From Theobroma cacao (Eukaryota > Streptophyta > Magnoliopsida > Malvales > Malvaceae), in contig NC_030854.1 in assembly GCF_000208745.1 (NCBI RefSeq), forward strand, positions 28,187,624-28,251,623: DNA of 64,000 bases, written 5' to 3'. Of the stretch, positions 48,695-61,956 are shown in pieces. The stretch's first letter is position 1, and every line of letters begins with the position of its first letter. The notes under the pieces are model-generated. The model saw nothing but the letters and a program-made list of their open reading frames with translations, did not search any database and was not told where the DNA came from. The position numbers and the translations under genes are program-made.

Positions 48695-50361
48695 TGTTGG
48701 GATGAGCCCTGCAGCCAATTGGGATTGGTTAAGACTTGATTCCTATCATACAACAATATCATTCATGTTGAATGATTAAAGGTTTTCCTTCATCAATAAG
48801 ACATCAATTATAACAAGTAATAAATCTAATTGAATAAAGTTCATGAAATTGATATGCGTTTCCAGGGAACTGTAATGGGTTGCAATTATGAGATCCTTAT
48901 GCATCAAAGCGTAATCTTAAAATGTTCCTAGTTAATGTTTCATGGAGACTGGATATCAATGATACCTAGAGACTAGTACATTCTACATTCCTTACTTAAG
49001 AAGTAAGCAACCGATCTCATAGGTTGAAGTATAGAGATACTTGAAACTAGAATGTAAGTGCTTGCCTAGGAAAGTAAGTTCACTAAACATGACCCACCAT
49101 GAGAAGTGCATTTGGTATTTCATTCAAGTGTCACCAGGTTATCTTATATGTGGAGTGCTATACTTTGATTTCATCCCTATGGGTCCCTAACCAAGGATGC
49201 CAAAACAAAATGCTTTTGGGTATAACATGAAGCATGTGAAGGTAAATGAATGGTCAAGATAGGAATCATCACCCCAAGTGATGTAGGGGATAGATCATAA
49301 TGTTCTTGGTTGATATTAACTTATTGAAATCCTTGGCCAAGGCGACTTGAAGATTATGAAAGGAGTTTCATAAGTCTCCATAAAGCTAATGATCTAATTG
49401 CAAGAACAAATATGGAGATCAATAAGAGTAGGCACTGCACCAAGCTCTTATCTTTTTCGGAATATATGATGAAAGAATGAATTACACTGATAAACTATAC
49501 ACTAAAAGGTTGTCAAAGAATCCTTTGACTCTCCTAACAATTGGGTAGTCATGATGCATTGCTAGATACCAATATTGGTCTATAGAATTGAATTAGTTAA
49601 TTTAAAATTAAATATGATTTATTTAAGTTAATTAATTAATAAAATTATAATTCAATTCCATTGCCAACATTTTAGGAACGTAATGGGTCACACACAAAGG
49701 TTACAATTTGGATTAAATTGAGAGTGTGATGATTTAAGTTAAACTTAAATCAAATTCTAGGTTTTAACTACTAAGGACCTAATTAAAAGAGTTTAATTAA
49801 GTATTGGTTAAATATTATAATTGTTATAATATTAAGGACTTATTTTGTTAATTTTAATAAGTTAAATCTAGATACAAATATCACATTATAGCCACTCTTT
49901 TTTAAAAAAGGAGAAAGGAAAAAAAAAAGGTTTTTTCTCTTTAGTGCTGCCACTCTTGAGAAGTTTATTTTTTATTTTTGTTTTGAAAGCTTCTCCTTTG
50001 ATTCTTTGCTAGAAATCAAAGAAGAAAAGAGGACAAATCGTTGTCCACTTGTTAGCACAAGCCCATGGCATAAAGCTTTTTCTTTAAGAAGAATCCGTTG
50101 CAATTGTGTGTGCATCATTGAAGGCCAAGCAATTGAGTGACTGGGATTCTTTCACACAAAAAGTGTTCATGTTTTGTCACCAAAAGGAATCCATTTGATT
50201 ACGATATCACTTGGAAAGGTAAAACTTTTTTTGATTTTATGTGGTGCTTAATTTTGCATTAAACAACCAAGGTGATCCAAAGATAAGGAGCATGCTTTTT
50301 TATTTTATTTCAATTTTTGTTATTCTGCTGCGTCGATGCTCTAATCATGTCGTTCCTAGCA
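48695..50361 (+). repeat. 5' LTR of the Copia element
   Basis: It starts TGTTGGGAT and ends in CA. Relative to the 3' LTR it has an extra 21 bp near its start and lacks about 52 bp around 49130. Numerous substitutions between the LTRs indicate an old insertion. Confidence 0.85.
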
Positions 50362-52789
50362 GTGGTATCAGAGCCTCCCTTGGCTCGTTTTAATGCAAAG
50401 GTATGTCTTGTTGTTGTTAATACTATGTTCGACATAAATGTGAAAATTCGGGTATCAAATGGTGAGTTCAAGTTTACATAAATCTGTTTTGAAATTGTTT
50501 GATATTTCTGAACAATTTTATTTTGTAAAATTTTATATTCTTATTAATGAACATTAAACATGTTTTAGTGTCAAGAATTTGCAGATTAAAGTTTGCATAA
50601 CATGCACAAAAATCAGCAAAGGAATTCAGGTTCGTGTAGGTATTAAGGGCAGATTTTGATTCTGTCCAGGTTTGGTTTTTGTATCATTTCAGCAAGCAAA
50701 TGAGTCCTAAAAATTCTCAAAATTTGCAGAAATGATGTTAAGTTGATGTCCTTTGAAAATGTTTCAAATGTGGCTAAAAACCAATACCACAAAGTGAGCA
50801 TGAAGCCTTGAAACCATGACTGATCGTGGCTGCCAGCAGTAGACTTTGAGTCACGGTTTTGCTTGTTTTCAGCAGGCAGAAGGCATCCAAAATTGATGCT
50901 AACGATGATGAAAGAGGTTTCATACCTTAGCTGATTGGAGGATTAAGATAAGGGATAAAATCTCAAAATTTTATGCTACTTTAATGGCCAAGAAACGTAG
51001 TCAATAAAATTGCTGTAAGCAGTTTTTTGAACGCCACGGTTTTGGCATTTTGAATTGCCTTATCTTGCATCTTAATTTGATGCAATTTAAAAATCAATTG
51101 ATTATCAGATATTTCGTGGAAGTAGTTCTATAAAATCAGCAAATCAAAATGGATTTTGAAAGTTTCCATAAAATAAGGAATTTGATTCCTACAAAATATG
51201 AAAATTATTTTAATCAATTGATAAGTTAAAATAATTTGACATATTAAATTTAGGAATTGGTTTCCTAAATTTATTGAAGTCAAAATTATTTTAAAATCTT
51301 CCATAAATTAAGGAATTAGATTCCTATATATTATGGGAGTCTAAGAATAGATAGGCAATTTAAAATCAGAGGAATATCTCCATGATATTAGCAATGGAAT
51401 TTGGATTTGACAATTGGATAAATGAAGATTTTATTGTCTTAAAATTACCAAATGAGATTAGGTGATTTAAGACATAAAATCTTTAATATCTGGTTGGTAA
51501 AGGATAACCTTAAATATTTGGATAAAGCAAATTAAAATTGTTTTAATTTATAATAAATCCTATCCTAACAAGATTAGAATATGGATAAAGGTTATTTATA
51601 TTAATTAGTAAGGATTTCTATATATGGAAATTGTTTCTTTATATATGGAAATAAATTGAGACCCAAAAATTTGAAACTAAGTTAATTCAAAAGTTGAATG
51701 TAACTAATTTCAAATAAATCATGTGATTAACAATTTAAACAAGACATAGATTTAATTTTATGTTCATGTGGATGGATGAATATGGATGATTATGGACTAG
51801 GCCTAATATGATTGTGGATGTATGGTTAAATTTTATCATGGTATTTATTTATTAAATAGGGTCTGCACACCCTGCCTTTTTCTTGATTTTCAGAGATTGT
51901 AAAATTCTTTCCTCACCTAACTCCCCTCGGATGTACCATGAGGTTTCTTTACTAAAATGTAATTAGTTACATATAAGTGTAGAATTATGATTAGTTTAGG
52001 AGTTGTTTTACAATTTGAAGATGAAGACCTAAAGGAGCCATGAAGATACGATGATGAAGATTACAATATGTTGTATGTTATTCCCTAGGTTTGACCAAGT
52101 TAATTTCCTTCAATGGCTCAAGGAAATTAGTATAGATAAGGTCCATAATCATTCAAAGTAGTATGCATGAGATAGATTTATTTATACAATTAATAAATAC
52201 TATGCATGCAAAGATGAGACCTTAACTAAGTCAAAAATAAGAAAATCCCTCGATAAATATTGAGTCACATACCACGTATTATTAAGTTGCCTTCCACCAT
52301 ATAGCAGGATAACCCGGTTGCTCTTTTAATCGGAGGCTTGTTGAGCACATTCAAGGCCACACTTTTACACGAGTATGTTTGAGCTATTGGTGGGTCTTAC
52401 TCAACTAGTTTCATAAAATTCGGATGCTTAGAAACTTGATTATTACGGAAACTAGAGGCAAAGACTAGCGAGCATATATGATATGTTTAGGCAATGTGTT
52501 GTCAGCTAGCTAATCTAGGAGTTGTATTGAGATACAATTGGTAAGCTCAGTTACCTACCTAATCAACTTATCATAGTTTGTTGAGCACACTCAAGGCCAT
52601 GACTAGATGGATGGGATCTTAGCCCACTAAGAGAATCCTAGTAGAGATCTTTCGAGGTAATATGGGGGGTTATCATCTTGTAGAAAATAATGGGAGAACT
52701 ATTTAAAATTTTAAAACCTTGTTTTAAATAGTTTATGCATGATGTTTACTTATTACTTTATTTTATCTATTTAAGCATAATTTATATAC

Positions 52790-53648
52790 ATGGCTAGTAA
52801 TCTGTCATTGCGGAGCATCTTGGAAGCAAATAAACTCACTAGCCCAAACTTCCTTGATTGGTTTCGAAACCTCAAGATTGTCTTGAAACAAGAGAATAAA
52901 TCCTATGTCCTTGACACTCCTATTCCACCAGTCCTTGTTGATGATGCTAGTGGTAAGGATAAGGAAGCATATCAACATCATAAGGATGACGATGATCAGG
53001 CAGCATGCGTGATGCTAGCCAGTATGACCCTTAAGCTCCAAAAGCAGCATGAACACATGGATGTCCAATCCATGATTCTTTACCTTAAAGAATTGTTCAA
53101 TAAGGAGAGACGCACTGAGAGATATGAGATCTCTAAAGAACTATTTTGATGCAAGATGGCAGAAGGTAATTCTGTTAGACCCCATATGCTGAAGATGATT
53201 AGACTCCTCAAGAGACTTGGACAATTGGGATTAGCAATGGATCATGAGCTAAGTATAGACTTAGTTCTACAATCTCTTATTTACAGCTTTAGTTAGTTCG
53301 TGTTGAACTTCATATGAATCGATTAAAAGCCACTCTTCCCGAACTTCTAAATATGCTAGACACAGTAGAGAGATCCATCAGGAAAGATAAGGGATCATTG
53401 CTTCTTGTTTCTTCTTTCAAGGCTCATACGAAGCAATAGAAGAAGAAAGCCCAAAAAAGGCAAAAGGTAAAATCCCAAAATGAAAAGGCATTGAAGCCTA
53501 AAAGAGGTGTCAAAAAGGACAAAGAGAAGGATATTTGCCATCATTGTGGCAAACTTGGGCATTGAAGAAGGAACTATAAGGAGTACCCAACTATTGTGAG
53601 CAAGAAAAAGAAGCTTATTGAAGTTTTTGATTTAAGTACCATTTGCTA
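52790..53648 (+). pseudogene. Copia gag remnant
   Basis: The first 119 codons (to 53149) encode a Copia-type gag N-terminus (ANKLTSPNFLDWFRNLKIVL, DTPIPP, LKELF). The frame then hits a TGA at a position where the family usually has Arg, and homology continues (LKMIRLL, LGLAMDHEL) with further stops to a zinc-knuckle remnant CHHCGKLGH at about 53540. There the spacer has a stop and the last Cys is replaced by Tyr. It is non-functional. Confidence 0.8.
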
Positions 53649-54738
53649 AATAATTCTACTTTATATATTAAAAGTATAGAATACCTCAAAGTTGGTTCTC
53701 ATATGTTTGACATATTGCAGGAACTAAAGATAAAGATGAGTAAGATATTCGCTGAGGAGGTGACCACATGGATGGACTACTTAAAGCATTAAATGCTACA
53801 TCGGATGGTTACACTACTATTTATTTCGACATGTTGGATTATTTATTTGGATGTTTTTGAAACATTAATTATGTGATTGCCATGGGAATGGCTAGTGAAA
53901 CATTTGTCTTTAGCATTTGGATGTGGAAGCTTATATGTTTCAAATTTGAATAATTATTTAGAATAATTATGTCATATTTAATTATCCATGCTTCATGTTT
54001 ATCCTTGCAATGATATTTGATCAATTATGAATTATGTTCAATTGATTAAAAGGTATTGATCAAGAGGTTGAATATTGATTCATATAAAATGGAACTTTCT
54101 TAAGAGCAAAACATAAAGATGAATGGTCAAGAAAGAAAGCAACTACATATTGCAATATGATTTGGTCCATACCTCTCCAACATAAAAGCCCATTATGATA
54201 TTCTAAGCCAATATGATTCCAAGCATACATTGAGATGTATATACATCATGGAATATTCAAAAGAGTTTGAATATTACTTTCACAAAGATCTTTGATTTAG
54301 TGGGAGCCCAATGACAATAAAAAGTTTAAAGGGGCCAAATGGCATAATATATAGTGACACATGCATATGATGCATACAATATAGTCTAGTTGGAATGGCC
54401 CCAAGGAGCAAAAGAGATTGTACGTGTATATAAATAAAGTCATATACATCTTATTATAAAGGGCTCAAATAGGAAAATATTTAGATCGTTAGTTCATGGA
54501 ACTAATAAAGGGTTCTAAACATTGTTAATGTAACAATGGAGTCATAATAGTAGAACTTGGGTCTCATTGGATCTAGATATAGTAATATGACATGATGTGA
54601 TGCATAGACATTTTGAAGATAGATAAAAACAATTAACCATATTGAAAGGCACAAGCAAGTCTACATGGAAACACGATTGCTAAATAGATTTGAATCCACA
54701 TACGATGAGGTAACGATTAGCTTTGTGCTAGTGGGAGA

Positions 54739-56431
54739 TGTTGGGATTAGTTAAAGCTTAATTCCAATCATGCAACAACATCATTCATGTTGAATAATTA
54801 AAGGTTTTCCTTCATCAATAAGGCATCAATTATAACAAGTAATAAGTCTCATTGGATGAAGTCCATGAGATTAATATACCTTGCAAGGGAACTGTAATGA
54901 GTTGCAGTTATGAGATCCTTATGCATCAAAGCGTAGTCTCAAAATGTTCTTGGTCAATGTATCATTGAGACTGGACATCAATGATACCTAGAGACTGACA
55001 CATTCTACGTTTCTTACTTAAGAAGTGAGTAATCGATCTCATAGGTTGAAGTATAGAGATACTTGGAACTAGAATGTAGGTGCTTGCCTAAGAGAGCAAG
55101 TTCACTCAACATGACCCGCCATGAAAAGTGCATTTGATATTTCACTCAAGTATCTATGCAATACTTCTCATGTGTCACTTGTGTAAATAGTTTATAGACT
55201 TGAGACACCAGGTTGTCTTAAGTGTGGAGTGCTATACTTTGATTTCATTCCTACGGGTCCCTAACCAAGGATGCCAAAACAGGATGCTTTTGGATATAGC
55301 ATGAAGCATGTGAAGGCAAATGAGTGGTTAAGATAGGAATCATCACCCCAAGTGATGCAAGGGATATATCCTAATTGTTTTTTGTTGATATTAGCTTATT
55401 GAAGTCCTTAACCAAGACGACTTGAAGATTATAAAAAGAGTTTCATAAGTCTTCATAAAGCTAATGATCTAACTGTAAGAACAAATATGGAGATCAATAA
55501 GAATAAGCACTGCACCAAGCTCCTATTATCTTCGAGATATATGATGAGAAAATTAATTACACTGTTAAACTGTATATTAAAGGTTGTCAAAGAATCCTTT
55601 GACTCTCCTAACAATTAGGTGGTCATGATTCATTGCTAGATGCTAATTTTGATTTATGAAATTTAATTAGTTAATTTAAAATTGAATATGATTTAGTTAA
55701 GTTAATTAATTAATAAAATTATAATTCAATTCCATTGTCAACATGTTAGGAACCTAATGGGTCACACACAAAAGTTACAATTTGGATTAAATTGAGAGTG
55801 TGATGATTTAAGTTAGACTTAAATCAAATTCTAGGTTTTAACTACTAAAAGCTTAATTAAAAGAGTTTAATTAGGTATTGGTTAAATATTATAATTATTA
55901 TAATATTAAAGACTTATTTTGTAAATTTTAATAAGTTAAACCTAGATATAAATATCACATTATAGCCACTCTTTTTTAAAAAGGAGAAAAAATAAAAAAA
56001 AAAACTTTTCTCTTGAGTGTTGTCACTCTTAAGAAGTTTATTTATTTATTTTTTTTGAAAACTTCTTTTTTGATTTTTTGCTAAAAATCAAAGAAGAAGA
56101 GGACAAATCGTTGTCCACTTGCTAGTGCAAGCCCGTGGCATAAAGCTCTCTTCTTGAGAAGGATCCGTTGTAATCGTGTGTGCATCATTAGAGGTCAAGT
56201 GATTGAGTGATTGATATTTTTTCACACAAAAAGTGTTTACGTTTTATCACAAAAAGAAATCTATTTGATTACGATATCACTTGAAATGATAAAAAAAATT
56301 TCTAATTTTATATGATGCTTAACTTTATATTAAACAATAAGGTGATCTAAAAATAAAAAATATAATTTTTTATTTTATTTTAATTTTTATTATTTTATTA
56401 TATTGTTGCTCAAATCATGCAGTTCTTAACA
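54739..56431 (+). repeat. 3' LTR of the Copia element
   Basis: It starts TGTTGGGAT and ends TTCTTAACA, homologous along its length to 48695-50361. Confidence 0.85.
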
Positions 56432-57106
56432 CAAATTTCTCCAGCATTAAACTAGGCCTTTAATTTATTAAATGAAATCGGACTAGTCAAGTCAACAATG
56501 GGGGCTGCCTATGTTTTCATAAATCATATCCTGGTTTCATGCGTTTATTCAAAGGTCACTTCAAATAATCTTTGGGTCCTCATCCTCAACATTCCTCCAC
56601 GACGTCAAATGACATATAATAGAAACGATACGACACTGCAAATTTTGCGATAGAGAGGGCTTTAGATTAAGGGGCACATGTGAAATATGTAAATCAAAAT
56701 GCCTTGATATATTGGCAGACAGAAGTGGTTTTAGTAGTATTTCAATTATAAGAAAAAAAAACAAATCTTAAAAAGTTGTTTAATTACAATAATCTTGTTC
56801 TTGTATCTGGAATAACTTTTTTTTTTTGCAAAAAAAGAAAAAGAATAAAAAGCAAAAAGCAAAAAAAAATAGAAAACTAAAACCAAATAAAAAAAGCAAA
56901 AAAATAAAAGTAATAGTAAAAATATCAAACAAATATAATCTAAAAACACTATGTTTATTAGCGCATAAATGTTTTCTATAAATAGAAAAAAAATTGCATT
57001 AGACCATTAATTCTAATTCTTATCAACTTATATCAACTCATAGAGAAGTAAGAAAGGAGTCACAGTTTCAAGTTTCAACCCTAACGTTTTATATCTAAAA
57101 TACCAT

Positions 57107-57163
<57 letters not shown>

Positions 57164-57666
57164 CTGAATAAAATGTGAATATGCAGCAAGGGTTAAAGCG
57201 TAACCTATGATTAATTGATTATATCTGTTTGGAGAACATATTAGGTCTCATATGACGTGTATTTTCATGAATTTTGAAGGAAGCAGGCGGTACATGGCAG
57301 GAATTCTGTTTAAATGAGAGAGTATTAAGGGTGGAACCTGATCTTTTTCTAAATTTCATCGTGGCCAAGCTAATCCCAAATCCTCTCGTTCCTTTATTGC
57401 CGCTATTAAAGATTCAGCCGGCTAAGTTCTCTGGCCCAGGCCTCAAACACACTATACTTTCCCTTGCCCTCAAATCCTACAAGACCCAGCCCATATTCCA
57501 ATTTTTTTAAAAAATAAAAATGAAAAAAGGGATTAAAAGGCTTAACTGATTTTTTTATAAAATTTAAATTCTCTTTAATTGACCATCTTGGACCTAAACC
57601 AAACTATAGTATAATAATGTTAAAAAAATAGCATAATACTTGAAACAGTTTTTGAACTATTCAAGA
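56432..57666. other. Displaced PGIP distal promoter homology, then AT-rich spacer
   Basis: 56480-56585 matches 46155-46275 upstream of PGIP copy a (shared ATTCAAAGGTC and GGGTCCTCATCC). A (TA)n tract lies at 57110-57162. No gene is seen; the short frame at 57274-57510 has no recognisable features. Confidence 0.55.
57110..57162. repeat. Microsatellite (TA)n
   Basis: An uninterrupted run of about 26 TA units. Confidence 0.95.
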
Positions 57667-59293
57667 TGTTAGCTTTATTAATTTTAAAATGATTATAATT
57701 TTGAAATAACAAAAATGATCAAAATTGCTTGAATGATCTCTGAACTTGTATGAGTGATCCTTGAACTTATTTAAATGATTTTTAAAGTTGTTTGCATGTG
57801 TTTTTGAACTTAATTTATTAATGTTAAAAACTTCCACATATTTGCTTTTGAAGTGCCTAAGTGTTTCCATGTGAAAAATGATTAAGATTACTTGAATGAT
57901 CTTTGAACTTACTTGAATTATTTTTAAAGTTATTTGAATGAGTTTTTGAACTTGTTTAAATAAGTTTTGAAGATTTTAAGTGTTTCCATGTGAAATAGTT
58001 TAAAAAATTGTTTGAACATTGTTTCGAGTGATCTTTGAAAGTCTACAAACTTGATTTAGATGTGCGAGTGTTAAATTTTTTTAAATAAGTTTTATAATCT
58101 CTCTAACATTTATTTTTGAGATGTTAAAGTGTTTGATTTCCAAAATAAGTTCAAGTAAAGAGGCCAAGGTGTGCAAAGCAAAAACCACTCAAAAAAACCT
58201 TTTATCTATCCATAGAAGTTCTTCATTTATCAATAGATGTGATTTTACCTGGTATCTATTGATAGATACACATGAACTATCAATACATAGTGATCGTTGG
58301 ACACAAAATTCAAAAGGAAAATGATTAGTTTTTTCATCAAACTTTCTCTAACAATTCCAAAGTTTTTCCTACTATAAAAAGGACTTCTCTAACATATTAA
58401 AAAGGTTAGAAGGGTGGAGAAAAATATTATTTGATCAAGAATCAAATCATATGAAGAAAAAGAAAAAAAAAAAGAGAAAGAGAAACCAAGCTAAAGCAAG
58501 CAAATACAATTCTTCCATCAAGTTTTTAAACTTTCTCGTGTTATAATTTCTTTGTGCCTTCATTTCCATTTTTTGTAATCATCTTTTATCACTACATACT
58601 CTTCCAACTTTGTACTTACTTAGCAAATTTCACTTTTTAGAGATATTTTTACTATTCAAAATTGTTAAAGAGCATAAGGTTATATCTTAGCTTAAGAAAA
58701 AAGTAAAAAGGTTGTGCTTGATCCATAAAAGACATTGCATTATGTGGGTTGTGCTTGATCTCGAAAAAAAGTATTGTAAAGGTTATGCTTTACCCTTAAA
58801 AAAATATTTTCATAGTGAATTTAAAACTCCTTAACTTACTAAGGAAAAGAAAGTAGGCACCTATATAGAGAGTCAAACCTCTATAAATTCTTTATATTTT
58901 TGCTCATTATTTTTCACTCCTTGAATTTATGCATTTACATTAAAGAGTTAATCAAATTTGTTCCTAATTTACTCTTCAAATTATTTTTGACATACTTTGA
59001 TAGAAAAACAAATTTGTGAAAATTATTTTAAACTTGACTTGATTGAAAATTTGTGAAAATTTTACACTAGTGCTTTTTGCCTTAAAGAGTTTGAAATTTA
59101 TTTTCAACTTTTTGTTCACTAATTTGCTTATTAAATTACTTTTGACATGTTTTAAAGTAAAAATAAATATGAGAAACTTATCTTCAAGCTTGCCTTTATT
59201 AAAAGTTTAATTTGTTTTAAAGAATTTTTATAAATTCAATTCACCCTCTCTCTTGGAGGTTTTCTCATTATTATTGAGCTAACATTTCTAACA
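57667..59293. mobile_element. Solo LTR with perfect 5-bp TSD
   Basis: A 1627-bp LTR begins TGTTAG and ends CTAACA, a perfect 6-bp terminal inverted repeat. It is flanked by CAAGA at 57662-57666 and again at 59294-59298. A TATA-like CTATAAAAAGG at about 58373 is a likely LTR promoter. No internal retrotransposon domain lies on either side, as expected after LTR-LTR recombination. It contains degenerate tandem repeats at 57725-58045 and TATCAATAGAT/TATTGATAG motifs near 58230-58290. Confidence 0.8.
57725..58045. repeat. Degenerate short tandem repeats inside the solo LTR
   Basis: Variants of GAATGATCTTTGAACTT recur every roughly 20-30 bp, with phasing drift. The open frame across it on the - strand is a repeat artefact. 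Confidence 0.6.
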
Positions 59294-59302
59294 CAAGAAA
59301 AT

Positions 59303-59697
59303 TTAAATAAATTTTTATTTTATTATTACGTACAATCAAGTCTTTATAAGTTTATTCTATATCAAATAAGTCTTTATAATTAATAGTTAATTAATTATAA
59401 TTAATTAAAATATCATTTGTCATTTTATAATTATGTGACATGAAATTGTCATTGACATAAAAGATGAAAATGTCTTATATGATCATGTCATATCAACATG
59501 TCACATTATCAATCATTATAACATATCAATATATCACATTAACGTCACGTGATATACGAAGATAATTGATATTTTAACTAATAACAATTAGTCAATCATT
59601 AAATAAAAGAATTTATTTGACTTAAAAAAAGTATAAAAACTTAATTGAACGTATTAAAGAAATAAAAAAAAATTTAAATTTTTTTAAATAATTTAAA
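59303..59697. mobile_element. MITE-like inverted-repeat element
   Basis: A left arm (about 59303-59418) and right arm (about 59560-59697) are inverted copies, for example CGTACAATCAAGT on the left against, reverse-complemented on the right, CGTTCAATTAAGT, and TTAAAATATCA in both. It is about 395 bp, AT-rich and non-coding, and starts right next to the solo LTR. No target duplication was resolved. Confidence 0.5.
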
Positions 59698-61956
59698 AAC
59701 TTTTTTAAGTATTGCCTAAAAACTCTACATATACTTTGTTCTTTCATTAAAAATTATGTTTTTTATCTTAAATGAAATACCATAGATGTAAATTTCTTCT
59801 GAATTTTTCATGTTTGAAGCTAAATTATACACACTTTAAGAATTATACAAAATTTGACAAGTACTAAAATATTTCAAGCAACATCCTTATAGCGTGATTT
59901 CTTTTTAAAGAGAGAGAGAGAGAGAGAGATTTTATTATTAAAGCAAAATAATTTTTTTAACAAAAAAAAAAATTATTATTTTTTAAAAATCAAAACACTT
60001 ATATTGTATCCACATATTTTTATTCAAAGAGTTAGATTTAAATTTATTTAAGACAAAAAAGCTAATACTAACAAGTATACCGAGTATACACTCGTACAGG
60101 TTTAAAATCACTTTCCTTTCACTAAGTAATAATAGTTCATTATCATAGAATGATTTAAGGCATAAAAAAACACAATTATCTCATGGCCATAAATGCTTTT
60201 CCTAAAGAAAAAAAAAATGTAGCCATCATTCTCCACTCATTAGAAGAACATTTTTCCCCCTTTATATACCTCCTAGTTACTTATCATGAAAGCTGCAACA
60301 TTTATTGCAGTAATCCAAGGCCTAAGATGCTCCACAATGAAAGACATCTGTCTGCTCAAAACAACTTTAAACTCCCTATGTTCTGGATAAAAAGATATGC
60401 ACATGCAATAGGGAATTTCTACACGAGCAGAAAAGATTACCCATTGTTTTATATATATTTAAATGTAATTTCTGTTGTATTTTTATTTTTTTGGGTTAGT
60501 CTCCTCTTGACAAGTCAGCGAATAATAGCACAATGGAGGCCTTGCCCTGCTAAATATGATAAACAACTAAGAAATGCTCAGGTTGAAGTGACACCAAATT
60601 CCAAGTTCAAGATGCCAGTAGGAAAAAACTAATTAAAGATTGGAATAAAGATGGAGAATAATGGGCAAAAGCATCTTTGTATGTAAGGTCATATATATAC
60701 ACTTAAGCCTTTCTACTTTCCTTTTGCTTTTCTTTAAGCTCTCATGACACTGCTTTTAGCTCATTCAACTTCTTTATCTGTTTTACTAGCTTTAACTCAC
60801 CCTTAGCTGTTTTTCAGAAAGAAGAAAACTGTCCACAATCAGAGGCCAAATGCAAAGTGATGCAACTCAGCTAAAATTACGAGAATACCCTTGCCTTATA
60901 AGACTTGGCAGCATCCTAGTTCTCTTGAGGGGAGGGTAGTTTAAGCATTTTTGCTTTTGCAGTTTGACAAATTTTAGCAAAGTAATGAAAGCTTAAAGAA
61001 TCTAGGAAAGTGAGGATGCACTTACTCTCACCCTATATCGAAATGTCAAAAGGTTTTCTTTGTCCACCCAAGTGGGGCATCAGCTATCTTTTGCAGGTAC
61101 ATAGAATTCTAGTGTTCTCTATGCTCTCAGATTAAGTATGGATGCTCATGTATTGTAATGCCTTTCCTAGCTAGGACTTTCCTTCCCAGCAATTAATCTT
61201 CAATATGAGCCTTGTTCATTCTTTTTGCTTACCTTTTTCTTTGAAAAATAAAGATTCTTTTTCTTAACAGTAAAGCAAAAGAAAAAGTGTAATGAGGGAG
61301 GTAGCGAGAGGTAATAGACTCACAATGTTAAACCCCAGGGATTGGAGAAAACTAATAGCATGACTTGTTTCTAGGAAATCGGCAAAAACTCGAAACAGTA
61401 CCTGAAACCCTTTTGAAACCTGAAGCTCCAAATCAACCTCAAAGGGTCCCAAATGCCTCCAAAACCATGAGACCGCTATCTGTCTAGAGAGAAAAAGATC
61501 TGTGTGTGCAACTTTCTTGGGAAGTTAAGAATCCATTATTTGAATTCCACTATATAGGTCAATAAAGGAGAGACAATTATGATCAGTTCCAATTAGAGAA
61601 GTTTTTTCTTGTATTCCGAGGTGAGCTATAGAACTTTAGAATCCATATTTTCATGTAGCATTGATAACTGTCTTCCTGTCCTTAAAGTGAAAATTCTCTT
61701 CTTCTATTTTTCTTTTTTTTGGTGCTAATCTTTCAGCTTCAGTGATTAAAGCTACAATAGAAGTATATTGCTAGAAAGCAATCCCTATACTTCATTTGAC
61801 AGCTTACAGGGCTCCCAAGTCCAACAGAGATAGAAAGTTCGAGGAAACATAAAATTGGCTCCAGAACCTAGCACTTACAGCTCCTTGAGCTTTTAATCAA
61901 CACAGAATTTCCTTAGGCAAAAACCAGCACAAGAGGTGACTCAAAGTCTTGCACCA
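59698..61956. other. Upstream region of the MCTP gene
   Basis: No convincing gene. A 149-codon frame at 60183-60632 has no recognised domain and poor coding character. The part near 61000-61956 probably holds the promoter and 5' leader (MCTP genes often have a 5' UTR intron), but I could not place a transcription start. Confidence 0.45.
59910..59929. repeat. Microsatellite (GA)n
   Basis: About 10 AG units. Confidence 0.9.

Larger units (their letters stand above)
48695..56431 (+). mobile_element. Ty1/copia LTR retrotransposon, gag-only and degenerate
   Basis: A 7.7-kb element with two LTRs, a primer-binding site TGGTATCAGAGC at 50363-50374 complementary to initiator tRNA-Met, and a purine tract (GTGGGAGA) just before the 3' LTR. 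It is flanked by CAAAC (48690-48694) and CAAAT (56432-56436), a 5-bp target duplication with one change. The only coding remnant is gag (52790-53648). Protease, integrase, reverse transcriptase and RNase H are absent, leaving about 2.4 kb of non-coding leader and about 1.1 kb of non-coding 3' sequence. It depends on a partner for movement and is now degenerate. Confidence 0.88.

Noticed and set aside
57661..57870. Repetitive 69-codon - frame
   Set aside because: Lies in degenerate tandem repeats within the solo LTR.
60183..60632. A 149-codon + frame upstream of the MCTP gene
   Set aside because: No recognisable domain, no promoter, AT-rich composition, and only one hydrophobic stretch; likely chance.
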